Origin: Maribacter flavus
GTDB lineage: Bacteria; Bacteroidota; Bacteroidia; Flavobacteriales; Flavobacteriaceae
NCBI RefSeq assembly: GCF_008386635.1
Contig: NZ_VUOE01000001.1
Location: 434,001 to 498,000, forward strand
Length of the DNA: 64,000 nt
Direction of reading: 5' to 3'
The notes under the pieces were generated by a model. It had not been told where the DNA came from and made no database searches. It worked only from the letters and a program-made list of their open reading frames with translations. Within the stretch, counting starts at the first letter, position 1. Each line of letters opens with the position of its first letter. Made by a program: the position numbers and the translations under genes. Below are positions 21,993-31,849 of the stretch, piece by piece.

Positions 21993-22217
21993 ACTTTATT
22001 TATTAATTACTATTTATTAAAAACTATTCAAAAAAATAGGGTCAAAAATAATTCAACCCTGAAATTATTTTATCTCCGTTTTTCCCTCGCTCGCAGCTCA
22101 GGACATGTATATTCCGAATGTTTCGGAACCCTCTTGACTTTGTCACAGACACTTCGTATGCACTCAGTGTTTGTTTGACTAGCGATTAACTTCTTAAACA
22201 AAGAGAATCGAGTCTTA
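21993..22217 (-). promoter_or_regulatory. structured 225-base gap between rpsJ and rplC (candidate leader/attenuator)
   Basis: Most gaps in this cluster are 1-30 bases; this one is 225. On the minus strand it holds a perfect hairpin TTCCGAA-aca-TTCGGAA (22128-22112), a CACTGAGTG palindrome, and near its end a hairpin AGGGTT/GACCCT (22060-22055 with 22043-22038) followed by a T run (22036-22031), just before rplC. The last looks like a weak terminator or attenuator. No open reading frame of note is inside. Regulatory function is inferred from the structure only. Confidence 0.5.
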
Positions 22218-22523
22218 CTAAACCTTAATCTCTACCTCAACACCGCTAGGAAGTTCCAACTTCATCAGGGCATCAATAGTTTTGGATGAAGAGCTATAAA
22301 TATCCAATAGTCTTTTGTACGAACTCAATTGGAACTGCTCTCTTGACTTTTTATTCACGTGCGGCGAACGCAATACTGTGAATATTTTCTTATGGGTTGG
22401 TAAAGGAATTGGCCCCGTTACAACAGCACCGGTAGTCTTTACCGTTTTTACGATTTTTTCAGCAGACTTATCCACCAAGTTGTGATCGTAAGACTTAAGC
22501 TTTATTCTAATTTTCTGACTCAT
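22218..22523 (-). CDS. rpsJ: 30S ribosomal protein S10
   Basis: 101 residues: [20 protein letters not shown] and [20 protein letters not shown] with KKSREQFQL are canonical. Also the NusE antitermination factor in other bacteria. It directly follows fusA, because tuf is missing from the usual place. Confidence 0.98.
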   Translation of the reverse strand: MSQKIRIKLKSYDHNLVDKSAEKIVKTVKTTGAVVTGPIPLPTHKKIFTVLRSPHVNKKSREQFQLSSYKRLLDIYSSSSKTIDALMKLELPSGVEVEIKV

Positions 22524-22532
22524 TACCTTTAA

Positions 22533-24662
22533 TTATGCTGTTATACCTTTTGCCGCCTTGATAACCTCCTCGGATATATTGGAAGGTGTTTCGGCGTAGT
22601 GTGAAAACTCCATGGTCGATGTCGCCCTACCAGAAGAAAGAGTTCTTAAAGAAGTAACATAACCAAACATTTCAGACAACGGTACGGTTGCCTTAACAAC
22701 CTTGGCTCCTGCACGGTCTGACATATTGCTTACCTGACCTCTTCGTCGGTTCAAATCACCCACGATATCACCCATATTCTCTTCAGGAGTAATAACTTCC
22801 AGCTTCATAATTGGCTCCATCAACACAGCTCTTGCAGCTTTCGCGGCGGCCTTATAGCCCATTTTAGCTGCCAACTCGAAGGATAGGGAATCAGAATCCA
22901 CAGGGTGGAACGACCCATCCTTAAGAGTCACTTTCATACTATCCATTTCAAATCCGGCCAAAGGACCATTCTTCATGGCTTCCCTAAATCCTTTCTCAAC
23001 CGCTGGGATGTATTCTTTAGGCACATTACCTCCTTTAACTTCGTTCACGAACTCCAAGCCTGTTTTTTCCTCATCGGAAGCTGGCTCCATCGTGAAGACG
23101 ATATCAGCAAACTTACCACGACCACCGGATTGCTTCTTGTAAACCTCCCTATGATCTGCAGCTTTTGTAATAGCCTCCTTGTACTCAACTTGTGGCTGAC
23201 CTTGGTTCACCTCTACTTTAAACTCCCTTCTCAGACGGTCAACGATAATATCTAAGTGAAGCTCACCCATACCTGAGATAATGGTTTGTCCTGAAGCTTC
23301 ATCCGTTTTCACCTGGAACGTTGGATCTTCCTCGGCAAGTTTTGCCAAGGCCATACCCAATTTATCAACATCTGCCTTTGTTTTAGGCTCCACAGCAATA
23401 CCGATTACAGGATCCGGAAAGTTCATACTTTCAAGAACAATCGGATGCTTTTCATCTGACATTGTATCACCAGTCTTAATATCTTTAAAACCAACCGCTG
23501 CCCCGATATCCCCAGCCTCGATAAAATCGATTGCATTTTGCTTATTGGAATGCATCTGATAAATACGGGATATACGTTCTTTCTTTCCCGATCTATTGTT
23601 CAATATATAAGAACCTGCCTCCAATCTACCTGAATATGTTCTGAAGAAAGCCAAGCGACCTACAAAAGGGTCGGTAGCTATTTTAAATGCTAAAGCGGCA
23701 AATGGCTCCTTTACATCCGGTTTACGGGTAATTATAGCGCCAGTATCAGGATTCGTACCTTCAATGGCATCCTTATCTAAAGGAGATGGTAAATACCTAC
23801 ATACTGCATCCAACAAGAATTGGACACCTTTATTTTTAAAGGAAGAACCACAAATCATGGGAATAATGGCCCTATCCATTACGGCAGCCCTTAAAGCAGC
23901 GTGAACTTCCTCCTCCGTGATTGATTCCTCATCCTCGAAGAATTTCTCCATCAACTCTTCATCATATTCCGCAACGGCTTCGATCAAGGCAGCCCTATAT
24001 TCTTTGACTTCGGCCTGCATTTCCTCAGGAATATCGATAACATCGAAAGTTGATCCAAAGTTATCCTCATGCCAAACGATTGCACGGTTTTTGGCCAAGT
24101 CGACAATTCCTTTAAAATCTGCTTCCTCACCAATTGGCAGAACAATAGGAACGGCATTCGAACCTAACATTTCTTTCACTTGGTTACACACAGCGAGGAA
24201 ATTCGAACCTTGACGGTCCATTTTATTCACAAATCCAATTCTAGGAACCTTGTAATTATCAGCTAGCCTCCAGTTAGTTTCAGATTGGGGCTCAACACCA
24301 TCAACTGCACTAAACAAGAAAACCAAACCATCCAATACACGCAAAGACCTGTTAACCTCCACAGTGAAATCCACGTGGCCCGGAGTATCTATTATATTAA
24401 AATGATAACTATTTGAGTCCTCAGTTGGCTCTCCATTAACTCGAGGAAAAACCCATTCACACGTAGTAGCAGCAGAAGTAATAGTTATACCACGCTCCTG
24501 CTCCTGCTCCATCCAGTCCATCGTAGCGGCACCGTCATGAACTTCACCAATCTTATGGCTAACGCCTGTATAAAAAAGGATACGTTCCGTAGTTGTTGTT
24601 TTACCCGCATCTATATGCGCAGCAATTCCTATGTTTCTAGTTAATCTTAAATCTCTTGCCAT
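22533..24662 (-). CDS. fusA: elongation factor G
   Basis: A 709-residue translational GTPase that moves tRNA and mRNA after peptide transfer. G1 AHIDAGKT (15-22), G2 [11 protein letters not shown] (57-67), G3 DTPGH (92-96) and G4 NKMD (146-149) are intact. Domains II-V follow, with QVEYKEAI and [20 protein letters not shown]. Standard str-operon position after rpsG. Confidence 0.99.
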   Translation of the reverse strand: MARDLRLTRNIGIAAHIDAGKTTTTERILFYTGVSHKIGEVHDGAATMDWMEQEQERGITITSAATTCEWVFPRVNGEPTEDSNSYHFNIIDTPGHVDFTVEVNRSLRVLDGLVFLFSAVDGVEPQSETNWRLADNYKVPRIGFVNKMDRQGSNFLAVCNQVKEMLGSNAVPIVLPIGEEADFKGIVDLAKNRAIVWHEDNFGSTFDVIDIPEEMQAEVKEYRAALIEAVAEYDEELMEKFFEDEESITEEEVHAALRAAVMDRAIIPMICGSSFKNKGVQFLLDAVCRYLPSPLDKDAIEGTNPDTGAIITRKPDVKEPFAALAFKIATDPFVGRLAFFRTYSGRLEAGSYILNNRSGKKERISRIYQMHSNKQNAIDFIEAGDIGAAVGFKDIKTGDTMSDEKHPIVLESMNFPDPVIGIAVEPKTKADVDKLGMALAKLAEEDPTFQVKTDEASGQTIISGMGELHLDIIVDRLRREFKVEVNQGQPQVEYKEAITKAADHREVYKKQSGGRGKFADIVFTMEPASDEEKTGLEFVNEVKGGNVPKEYIPAVEKGFREAMKNGPLAGFEMDSMKVTLKDGSFHPVDSDSLSFELAAKMGYKAAAKAARAVLMEPIMKLEVITPEENMGDIVGDLNRRRGQVSNMSDRAGAKVVKATVPLSEMFGYVTSLRTLSSGRATSTMEFSHYAETPSNISEEVIKAAKGITA

Positions 24663-24670
24663 TTCTCTGA

Positions 24671-25147
24671 TTAAAATCTAAAGTGGGAAAATGCTTTATT
24701 CGCTTCCGCCATTTTATGGGTATCCACTCTTTTCTTAACAGCTGCACCTTCTTCCTTCGCAGCTGCTAAAATTTCGGCGGCCAGTTTCTGGGACATCCCT
24801 TTCTCGTTTCGTTTTCGCGCATAGCTTATCAACCACTTCATAGCTGTTGAAATCTTTCTGTCTGGACGAATTTGCATCGGTATTTGAAAAGTTGCACCTC
24901 CTACCCTTCTACTTCTTACCTCCACATGGGGCATCACATTGCTCAAAGCATCCTTCCACAGCTCTAAAGCTGATTTTTCGTCATCTGTTTTCTTGGCCTC
25001 AACGATATCGATAGCATCGTAAAAAACACTGAACGCCACAGATTTCTTACCGTCCCACATCATCATGTTGACAAATCTGGTCACCAACTGGTCGTTAAAC
25101 CTTGGATCTGGTAAAAGTGGTCTTTTCTTTGCCTGTCTTTTTCTCAT
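24671..25147 (-). CDS. rpsG: 30S ribosomal protein S7
   Basis: 158 residues, nucleates the 30S head and lines the E site. [20 protein letters not shown] and [20 protein letters not shown] are diagnostic. Confidence 0.98.
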   Translation of the reverse strand: MRKRQAKKRPLLPDPRFNDQLVTRFVNMMMWDGKKSVAFSVFYDAIDIVEAKKTDDEKSALELWKDALSNVMPHVEVRSRRVGGATFQIPMQIRPDRKISTAMKWLISYARKRNEKGMSQKLAAEILAAAKEEGAAVKKRVDTHKMAEANKAFSHFRF

Positions 25148-25170
25148 TACTTCTTATTAAAAAGTGTTAT

Positions 25171-25545
25171 TTACTTTTTAGGACGTTTAGCACCATATTT
25201 AGATCTACGTTGTGTTCTACCGGCCACACCTGCTGTGTCCAATGCTCCACGAACGATATGATATCTAACCCCTGGCAAATCCTTAACTCTTCCGCCTCTT
25301 ACCAATACTATCGAGTGCTCTTGCAAATTGTGACCCTCACCAGGAATGTAGGCGTTCACCTCTTTCCCGTTTGTCAACCTTACCCTTGCAACTTTACGCA
25401 TTGCCGAGTTTGGCTTTTTAGGAGTTGTAGTATATACTCGAGTACATACCCCCCTTCTTTGAGGACACGAATCCAAAGCAGCCGATTTACTCTTCTTGGT
25501 AATTGTGGCCCTTCCTGTTCGTACTAATTGTGAAATTGTTGGCAT
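25171..25545 (-). CDS. rpsL: 30S ribosomal protein S12
   Basis: A 124-residue decoding-centre protein. [40 protein letters not shown] and [20 protein letters not shown] are canonical. The Lys in PKKPNS, a classical streptomycin-resistance position, is wild-type. First gene of the cluster, preceded by a clear promoter. Confidence 0.99.
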   Translation of the reverse strand: MPTISQLVRTGRATITKKSKSAALDSCPQRRGVCTRVYTTTPKKPNSAMRKVARVRLTNGKEVNAYIPGEGHNLQEHSIVLVRGGRVKDLPGVRYHIVRGALDTAGVAGRTQRRSKYGAKRPKK

Positions 25546-25560
25546 ACTATATAAATATGT

Positions 25561-25586
25561 AAAAAAACTACCCTTTATTTAAGGGT
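25561..25586 (-). promoter_or_regulatory. terminator-like hairpin in the rpsL leader
   Basis: On the minus strand ACCCTT (25586-25581) and AAGGGT (25575-25570) form a six-base-pair stem with loop AAATA, followed two bases later by seven T (25567-25561). It lies between the predicted transcription start and the rpsL ATG, so it could attenuate or time the whole ribosomal transcript. Function inferred. Confidence 0.55.
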
Positions 25587-25589
25587 CGG

Positions 25590-25620
25590 CAAATGTAGTG
25601 ATATTTAACTTTAAAACAAA
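25590..25620 (-). promoter_or_regulatory. promoter of the ribosomal cluster (TTTG-N19-TACATTTG)
   Basis: Minus-strand TTTG (25620-25617), a 19-base spacer and TACATTTG (25597-25590) match the Bacteroidota -33/-7 consensus exactly. The start point would fall about 40 bases before the rpsL start codon. Confidence 0.8.
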
Positions 25621-25947
25621 CCACAAGCCAATAATTTTGGAAACTTTTTTAAACCCCTTAAAAATCATGACCTCCTTGCCAAGCCCAACACTTAAGAAGA
25701 CAAACAAAACAATTAGAAGATTACTAAAAATCCTAAAATCATTTCGACTATTTATCACACGGTGAGTTCAAAAGAATTATGGAATTCTCATAATTCGAGC
25801 TGTTATATTACATTATATAAAATCCCAATAGTGTTTAATCTATAACTCCTAAGAATCCTTCTACTTCTTAAAGTTTTATTAAAATTCACTTGGATTATTA
25901 ACGCCATTTTGTGATTTTTGCTGCTAGCTAATTCAAATAATTAAAAA
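25621..25947. other. intergenic region between rpsL promoter and susC
   Basis: An AT-rich divergent region of about 330 bases with no credible gene. It contains one near-symmetrical inverted repeat (25774-25796). No full TTG/TAnnTTTG promoter for the plus-strand SusC gene could be identified by eye, although one must lie here or overlap the repeat. Confidence 0.6.
25774..25796. repeat. 23-base inverted repeat upstream of susC
   Basis: GAATTATG (25774-25781) and CATAATTC (25789-25796) are perfect inverse complements around GAATTCT. It lies about 150 bases before the SusC start and could be an operator for a dimeric regulator. It is not followed by a T run, so it is not a terminator. Confidence 0.5.
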
Positions 25948-28900
25948 ATGAGAACAAAACTAAATGGATTGTTGACGCTATTATTAGCGTTGATTGTGCA
26001 TATATCCTATGCACAAGAAAAAACAGTTTCCGGTACGGTTACAGACCAGGATGGCTTACCTCTCCCTGGTGTAAACATTGTGGTTGAAGGCACAACTACG
26101 GGTACCCAAACTGATTTTGATGGAAATTACAGTATCACTGCGAGTGCTGGACAAACCCTTGCCTTTACCTACATAGGTATGCGCGAGATAAAGCAGACCG
26201 TTGGCGCATCTAACACCCTCAATGTACAGATGCAGGAGGATGCCCAAGCTCTAGAAGAGGTTGTAGTTACAGGTCAAGGGATCAAAAGGGAGAAAAAAGC
26301 TTTGGGTTATGCCGTGACCTCTGTTGGGGCGGAATCCATTGAAAACAGGACCGAAGGTGACGTTGCCCGTATCTTGGCGGGTAAAGCTGCCGGGGTCAAT
26401 ATCACCGCTGCAGGTGGTATGTCCGGTTCCGCTACGAACGTAACCATTCGTGGTCTAAGTTCATTTAGCGGGAGTAACCAAGCACTTTTTATCGTTGACG
26501 GTGTTCCTTTTAGTAATGATACCAACGTAGGGACAGGTGCTGATCCCAATGACACTTCCAATCCAGCATTCCTTAGTGGGAATACGGGTTCATCAAGGTT
26601 CTTGGATATTGACCCAAACAACATTGCCAATGTAGAAGTGTTGAAAGGCCTGGCCGCAACAACTTTATACGGTACATTAGGAAAGAACGGGGTTATATTG
26701 ATCACTACAAAGGCAGGGGCCGGTACAGGCGGTTCCAAGAAAAACGAGATTACGGTCAACCAGTCCTATTTTGTTAACGAGTTCGCGTCCTTACCGGATT
26801 ACCAACAACAATATGGTAATGGCTTCGATCAGCAGTTCGGTTGGTTCTTCAGTAACTGGGGACCCAGTTTTGACGAAGGCGGAGTTGCCGGATGGGGCAG
26901 ACAGGCCTTGATTGACGAGAACGGAACCTTGGAACATCCCTATTCCACGACTGCCGTAGCCGCTACTAGGGCCGCATTTCCAGAATTGCAAGGAGCACGG
27001 TACGCTTGGAGACCTTATAGTTCCGTAGAGAATTTCTTTAAACCTGGATATGCCACCAATACGTCTGTAAACTTCCAGGGTGCTTCCGAGGATGGGAATA
27101 CCACCTACAATGCCAACCTTGGATATTTGAACGATATTGGCTTTACCCCTGGGAACTCCACCAACAGAATGAACTTCTCCGTGGGCGGAAGATCAAAACT
27201 ATCCAATAAATTCACGATTGCAGCAACCATGAACTACGCGCGCACGGATTACAAATCACCTCCGATTGCCGCAAGTTTGGGTAACGGTGGTGTTAGCGGT
27301 GTATCGGTTTACGGACACGTAATGTTCACCCCGATTAGCGTGGACTTGATGGGCCTTCCCTTTGAGAATCCGATTACCGGTGGAAGTGTGTACTACCGCA
27401 ACGGAAACGATATTGTGAACCCACGATGGTTGGCCAAGAACGTAACCAACAGGCAGTTGACCAACAGGGTATTTTGGAACGCATCCCTGACTTATGACAT
27501 CAATGACAATTTGGCCGCTACATGGCGTACAGGTCTGGATTTCTATAACGAACGTAACGAAAACGCTTCGAACAAAGGAGGTGTAGACCAGCAAAGCGAT
27601 ATTTTCGGGTTCTTGGATACCTATGACAACAACAATACCATCTGGGACCACTTTGCCTCTTTAAGTGGTAATTACGATTTGAGCGAAAAGATTGGTATGA
27701 CCTTCAACGTAGGTGCGAACGCCCGTTCGGATTTCTTCGATAGACAAGGTGTGGCCAGTATTGGTCAGATCGTGTACGGTATCAAGCGTCACTATAACTA
27801 CCTGAACCAGCAACCGATCCAAAGAAGCCAAAAAAGAAATATTATAGGTGTCTTTGGGGACGTGAGCTTTGACTACGATAACTTCCTATTTTTAAACGTA
27901 AGTAGTAGAACGGACTGGGTAAGTAATTTGATTACCGAAAATAGAAGTTTGACCTATCCAGGGGCGAGTTTATCCTTCATCCCAACGGCCGCTTTTACAG
28001 GCCTACGTTCTGAAAAAGGAATCAACTACATGAAGTTGCGGGCCGGTTACGGTACTTCCGCGAACTTCCCAACTGGATACCCAACCTTGAGTATTGCAGA
28101 ACAGAACACCTTGGTCTATGGCGAGGACGGTGGTGTTACCACCAACCAGATTGCTAACTTTAAGGCAAATCCAAATTTAAAGCCAGAACTTTTGAAAGAA
28201 TTTGAGCTTGGTCTTGAAACCAGGTTGTTTCAAAATAGAGTTTCTTTGGACTTTACCTATTATAACAGGACTACGGATGATCTAATTGTGCGTGAGCCGC
28301 TTTCCCCTTCAACTGGCTTCACCTTTACACAAAGTAACATAGGTCAGATCAGCAACATCGGATACGAAGCGGATTTGGGTGTGGATATCTTTAGAAACCC
28401 TGATGGTTTTAGCTGGAAATCCAACGTGAATTTCTTCTCTAACAAAGAGACCGTTGAGGAACAAGAGCAGGACATCATCATCTATGCAGGTTCACAAGAT
28501 TTGGATATAGGGGGTAATGCTGCTATCAAAGGAGAATCGCTTGGTACTATCGTTGGTAATGCCGTGGCTCGTGATGCCAATGGAAATCTATTGATAGACG
28601 AAGCAGGTAACTACATAACCACCCAGGTGGATGCGGATGGTAACGTTCCCATTATCGGGGATGCGGTTCCTGATTATGTAATGAACTTCATCAACACCCT
28701 CAGCTATAAAAACTGGCGATTGGGCTTCCAGGTGAGCCATACAGCAGGAGGTGATATGGTTGCTAATACCGTTGCCTTGTTGCAAGGACGAGGATTGATA
28801 AAAGAGACTGTAAATAGGGAGAATACCTATATTTTACCTGGTATTAGACAGGCTACGGGACAACCCAATGACCTGCAGATCAACAACTCGCAGTACTACT

Positions 28901-29199
28901 TTAGTAACATATTGTTCGGACCTACAGAACTACAAGTTTATGATGCCTCTGTTGTAAGGCTACAAGAAATCTCCTTGACGTACAATCTCCCTAGCAAGTT
29001 CTTGGATAGAACGCCTTTTAGCAAGCTTGGTTTTACGGTACAAGGGTTTAACCTTTGGTACGATGCCTACAACATGCCAGATGGAGCGAACTTTGACCCT
29101 AACGTAGCAGGTGCCGGTATTGGTAATGCAAGGGGCTTCGATTTCTTGAACGGGCCAAGTAGCCGCAGATATGGATTGACAGTAACTGCATCCTTTTAA
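25948..29199 (+). CDS. SusC/RagA family TonB-linked outer membrane protein
   Basis: A 1083-residue TonB-dependent transporter that imports oligomeric nutrients together with the SusD lid encoded next. Signal peptide 1-22 (ends SYAQ), CarboxypepD_reg-like domain 27-~105 (VSGTVTDQDGLPLPGVNIVV), then the plug with GKAAGVNITAAGG and TIRGLSSFSGSNQALFIVDG. The rest is a long beta-barrel with many aromatic/Gly-rich strands that ends in Phe, as outer-membrane barrels do. No glycosidase, sulfatase or peptidase gene lies close by, so the ligand cannot be deduced. No obvious anti-sigma/sigma pair is adjacent. Confidence 0.97.
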   Translation: MRTKLNGLLTLLLALIVHISYAQEKTVSGTVTDQDGLPLPGVNIVVEGTTTGTQTDFDGNYSITASAGQTLAFTYIGMREIKQTVGASNTLNVQMQEDAQALEEVVVTGQGIKREKKALGYAVTSVGAESIENRTEGDVARILAGKAAGVNITAAGGMSGSATNVTIRGLSSFSGSNQALFIVDGVPFSNDTNVGTGADPNDTSNPAFLSGNTGSSRFLDIDPNNIANVEVLKGLAATTLYGTLGKNGVILITTKAGAGTGGSKKNEITVNQSYFVNEFASLPDYQQQYGNGFDQQFGWFFSNWGPSFDEGGVAGWGRQALIDENGTLEHPYSTTAVAATRAAFPELQGARYAWRPYSSVENFFKPGYATNTSVNFQGASEDGNTTYNANLGYLNDIGFTPGNSTNRMNFSVGGRSKLSNKFTIAATMNYARTDYKSPPIAASLGNGGVSGVSVYGHVMFTPISVDLMGLPFENPITGGSVYYRNGNDIVNPRWLAKNVTNRQLTNRVFWNASLTYDINDNLAATWRTGLDFYNERNENASNKGGVDQQSDIFGFLDTYDNNNTIWDHFASLSGNYDLSEKIGMTFNVGANARSDFFDRQGVASIGQIVYGIKRHYNYLNQQPIQRSQKRNIIGVFGDVSFDYDNFLFLNVSSRTDWVSNLITENRSLTYPGASLSFIPTAAFTGLRSEKGINYMKLRAGYGTSANFPTGYPTLSIAEQNTLVYGEDGGVTTNQIANFKANPNLKPELLKEFELGLETRLFQNRVSLDFTYYNRTTDDLIVREPLSPSTGFTFTQSNIGQISNIGYEADLGVDIFRNPDGFSWKSNVNFFSNKETVEEQEQDIIIYAGSQDLDIGGNAAIKGESLGTIVGNAVARDANGNLLIDEAGNYITTQVDADGNVPIIGDAVPDYVMNFINTLSYKNWRLGFQVSHTAGGDMVANTVALLQGRGLIKETVNRENTYILPGIRQATGQPNDLQINNSQYYFSNILFGPTELQVYDASVVRLQEISLTYNLPSKFLDRTPFSKLGFTVQGFNLWYDAYNMPDGANFDPNVAGAGIGNARGFDFLNGPSSRRYGLTVTASF

Positions 29200-29216
29200 T
29201 TTTAAAATTTGCTAAA

Positions 29217-30890
29217 ATGAAAAAAATATTTAAAACAGTTTTAACAGTTGCTTTTACAGGGCTTGTATTCAATGCCTGTGAAACCACGGATTTGGATTTG
29301 CGAGTCAGTCCAAACGACCTGGCGATAAGTCAGGCGGACCCCAATTTGATATTGAACTCCATTCAATTAGCAGGGGTGTCCAATATGGATCGCTTTAACG
29401 ATTTAAGTGCACAGTTAACGCGAATTCAGTACATGACAGGGCGTATCTATTTTAACAACTTCCAAGGAGGTGTTATGAACAGTGTTTGGGCCCGCACTTA
29501 CAGTAGTGAATTTAACTTGGCGGGATCAGCAGTTGATGTAGGTCTTTTCACCAATGTGGATGCATTGAAGCAGATAAACGCCGATAGTGACATCAACTAT
29601 GATTTTCACGTGGCGGTTGGACAGACCATTAAGGCCTATTCCTTATTGTTATTGACAGATTTTATTGGACAGGCAGCCTTTACACAAGCTGGAAACCCGG
29701 ACGAGTTCCCTGCCCCCATCTTGGATGATGGCCCAGTGGTATATGATGGGGCTTTGTCCCTATTGGACGAGGCAGAGGCTTTATTTGCCACAAATCCTCC
29801 AACACAGGGTGCAGATGATTTCTTCTATGGAGGCGATAGCACCAAGTGGATAAAATTGATCAACGCAATACGTTTAAGAACCTATTTTTTGACTGGGAAT
29901 ACAGCTGCCTTCAATGCAGTAGTAGCAGAGGATAACTTCATTTCAGAAATTGAGGATGACTTCCAGTTCCAATATGGTTCCAGGGTTTTACAACCGGACA
30001 CCAGACATCCAGAATATGCCAATGACTACAGCCCTACAGGTGCAGGTGGCTATTTGAGCAACTGGTTGATGGAAACCATGCGAGTGAAGGAAGACCCACG
30101 TATTCGGTACTATTTCTACCGTCAAGTGGATGCCACACCCGGAGCAGATGCCGATCCGGACGAACAATTCTTGAGCTGTAGTCTTTTCTCAGTACCCCAA
30201 CACTTTATAGATGGTGGCTTTACTACCTTCTGTAGTGTTCCTAATGGCTATTGGGGCCGTAACCATGGTAACGATGAAGGTACGCCTCCAGATGGCTTCT
30301 TTAAGACCGCTTACGGGGTATATCCAGCTGCCGGACGCTTTGACGATAATAGCTTTGGCACCATTGGTCTTGGCCAAGGTGGAGGTGGTGCAGGTATAAG
30401 ACCCATTATTTTGGCATCTTATGTTGACTTCTGGAGAGGCGCCATGGCAACATCTCCTGCCGCAAAAGCAGAATTCCTTAGAAGCGCCATGGAGAAATCC
30501 ATTGAAAAGGTACAACCTTTCGCTGCTTTGGATGGAAATGCTGATAGGTCGTTTGAACCTACTGAAACAGAAGTTTCCGATTACATTGATGATACGGTAG
30601 CAGCATTCTTGGCGGCCTCAGGAGACGCGCAGGAAGATATCTTTGCGGAACAGTATTGGATCGCCCAGTGGGGTGGAGCACAGGAAGCTTGGAACTATTA
30701 TAGAAAGACAGGATACCCAACCACCTTGTCCCCAAGCTGGGAACCAGATCCAGGACCGTTCCCAAGATCTTTCTTCTACCCACAGGACGAAGTAATCACC
30801 AATCCTAACTTGCAACAACGTTCGGACTTGACCAATCAGGTGTTCTGGGATACCAACCCTGCCAGTCCAGCGTTCCCACAAGCCAATTAA
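29217..30890 (+). CDS. SusD/RagB family nutrient-binding outer membrane lipoprotein
   Basis: A 557-residue surface lipoprotein expected to cap the SusC barrel and capture ligand. The signal peptide ends at the lipobox FNAC, acylated at Cys21. The early DPNLILNSIQLAG, the MTGRIYFNNFQGGVMNSVWA stretch and the helical repeats resemble the SusD-like_2 subgroup more than starch-binding SusD. The start is 17 bases after the susC stop; same transcript. The ligand is unknown. Confidence 0.92.
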   Translation: MKKIFKTVLTVAFTGLVFNACETTDLDLRVSPNDLAISQADPNLILNSIQLAGVSNMDRFNDLSAQLTRIQYMTGRIYFNNFQGGVMNSVWARTYSSEFNLAGSAVDVGLFTNVDALKQINADSDINYDFHVAVGQTIKAYSLLLLTDFIGQAAFTQAGNPDEFPAPILDDGPVVYDGALSLLDEAEALFATNPPTQGADDFFYGGDSTKWIKLINAIRLRTYFLTGNTAAFNAVVAEDNFISEIEDDFQFQYGSRVLQPDTRHPEYANDYSPTGAGGYLSNWLMETMRVKEDPRIRYYFYRQVDATPGADADPDEQFLSCSLFSVPQHFIDGGFTTFCSVPNGYWGRNHGNDEGTPPDGFFKTAYGVYPAAGRFDDNSFGTIGLGQGGGGAGIRPIILASYVDFWRGAMATSPAAKAEFLRSAMEKSIEKVQPFAALDGNADRSFEPTETEVSDYIDDTVAAFLAASGDAQEDIFAEQYWIAQWGGAQEAWNYYRKTGYPTTLSPSWEPDPGPFPRSFFYPQDEVITNPNLQQRSDLTNQVFWDTNPASPAFPQAN

Positions 30891-30908
30891 TTTTAAAACT
30901 TTTAGACA

Positions 30909-31793
30909 ATGAGAATAAAAAATATAAGTTATACAGTTGTGGCAGCCTTGGCTTTTATATTCCAAGGTTGTACCGAGGATGAGACCGTCATTACGGAAGT
31001 ATTGGCGGATACTACCAGAGGTGCTGCACTTCGTACATTGGATTCCTCCTTCCCTGACGTAGCGGAAGGATCTACAGCAAGTACGTTTACTGGCACCTTT
31101 GAAATACAGTCCGATGAATCCGCTGCGATTACTAGCGTAAATGTGTACGGAGAATTTATTGATAACACAGGGGATTCCCCTGGAGATGCGTCAGGGCTTA
31201 TTACCAACATAAGTACCTTTACTGATACCGAATTTGGTCTTCAAGGTTTTTCCTACACAACTGGCGTTACTGAAATTCTTGCAGCTGCAGGGGTAGCATT
31301 GGATGCCGTAGAACCAGGAGATCAATACAGGGTTCGATTTGAGCTGGTTGCTGCCGATGGCAGGACTTTCTCCTTTGGACAGAATACAGGTACATTGACC
31401 GGTGGTTACTTTAGATCACCTTTCCAATTTACGGCCAATGTAATCTGTGCTCCTATTGTACCTACAGCAGGTACGTGGACAGTAGTTGCAGTTGACTCTT
31501 ATGGTGATGGTTGGAACGGTGGAAATTTGAGTATTACTATAGACAATAACGATCCTATTACGTTGGCTAATACTGATGGAGGCGGGCCATACCCCGCTAC
31601 GGTATCGCAAGATTTGACCTTTGAGGTACCTTCTGGATCCATGGCAATTCAAATTGTTTATAACGGAGGTTCCTTTGATGAGGAGGTTACCTTTCAGGTA
31701 ATTTCAGCTAATGGTAATACAATTTTGGATTTAGGTCCAGAACCTGCTACTTCAACAGGATTAATAGACTATTGTTTGGATATTGAGTTGTAA
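30909..31793 (+). CDS. surface lipoprotein of a SusCD locus, with GDGWNGG motif
   Basis: A 294-residue lipoprotein of unknown function, third gene of the SusCD unit (18 bases after susD). The lipobox FQGC acylates Cys21, and the following TEDE is the kind of acidic run that acts as an export signal to the outer surface in Bacteroidota (inference). Residues ~30-165 look like a beta-rich domain. From about 185 VVAVDSYGDGWNGGNLSITI begins a second domain with the SYGDGWNGG motif seen in secreted Bacteroidota proteins. It may be a binding accessory; no catalytic motif is seen. A strong terminator follows. Confidence 0.8.
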   Translation: MRIKNISYTVVAALAFIFQGCTEDETVITEVLADTTRGAALRTLDSSFPDVAEGSTASTFTGTFEIQSDESAAITSVNVYGEFIDNTGDSPGDASGLITNISTFTDTEFGLQGFSYTTGVTEILAAAGVALDAVEPGDQYRVRFELVAADGRTFSFGQNTGTLTGGYFRSPFQFTANVICAPIVPTAGTWTVVAVDSYGDGWNGGNLSITIDNNDPITLANTDGGGPYPATVSQDLTFEVPSGSMAIQIVYNGGSFDEEVTFQVISANGNTILDLGPEPATSTGLIDYCLDIEL

Positions 31794-31818
31794 TAATTCA
31801 AATTCTTTTTAAACTAAA

Positions 31819-31849
31819 AGCGGTTCCAAGTTTGGAACCGCTTTTTTTT
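31819..31849 (+). terminator. terminator of the SusCD operon
   Basis: AGCGGTTCCAA (31819-31829) pairs perfectly with TTGGAACCGCT (31832-31842) around a two-base loop, followed by eight T. It lies 25 bases after the third gene's stop. Confidence 0.95.

Noticed and set aside
22081-22200. Possible tRNA or small structured RNA gene in the rpsJ-rplC gap
   Set aside because: No acceptor, anticodon or T-arm pattern; the hairpins fit a leader better than a tRNA.
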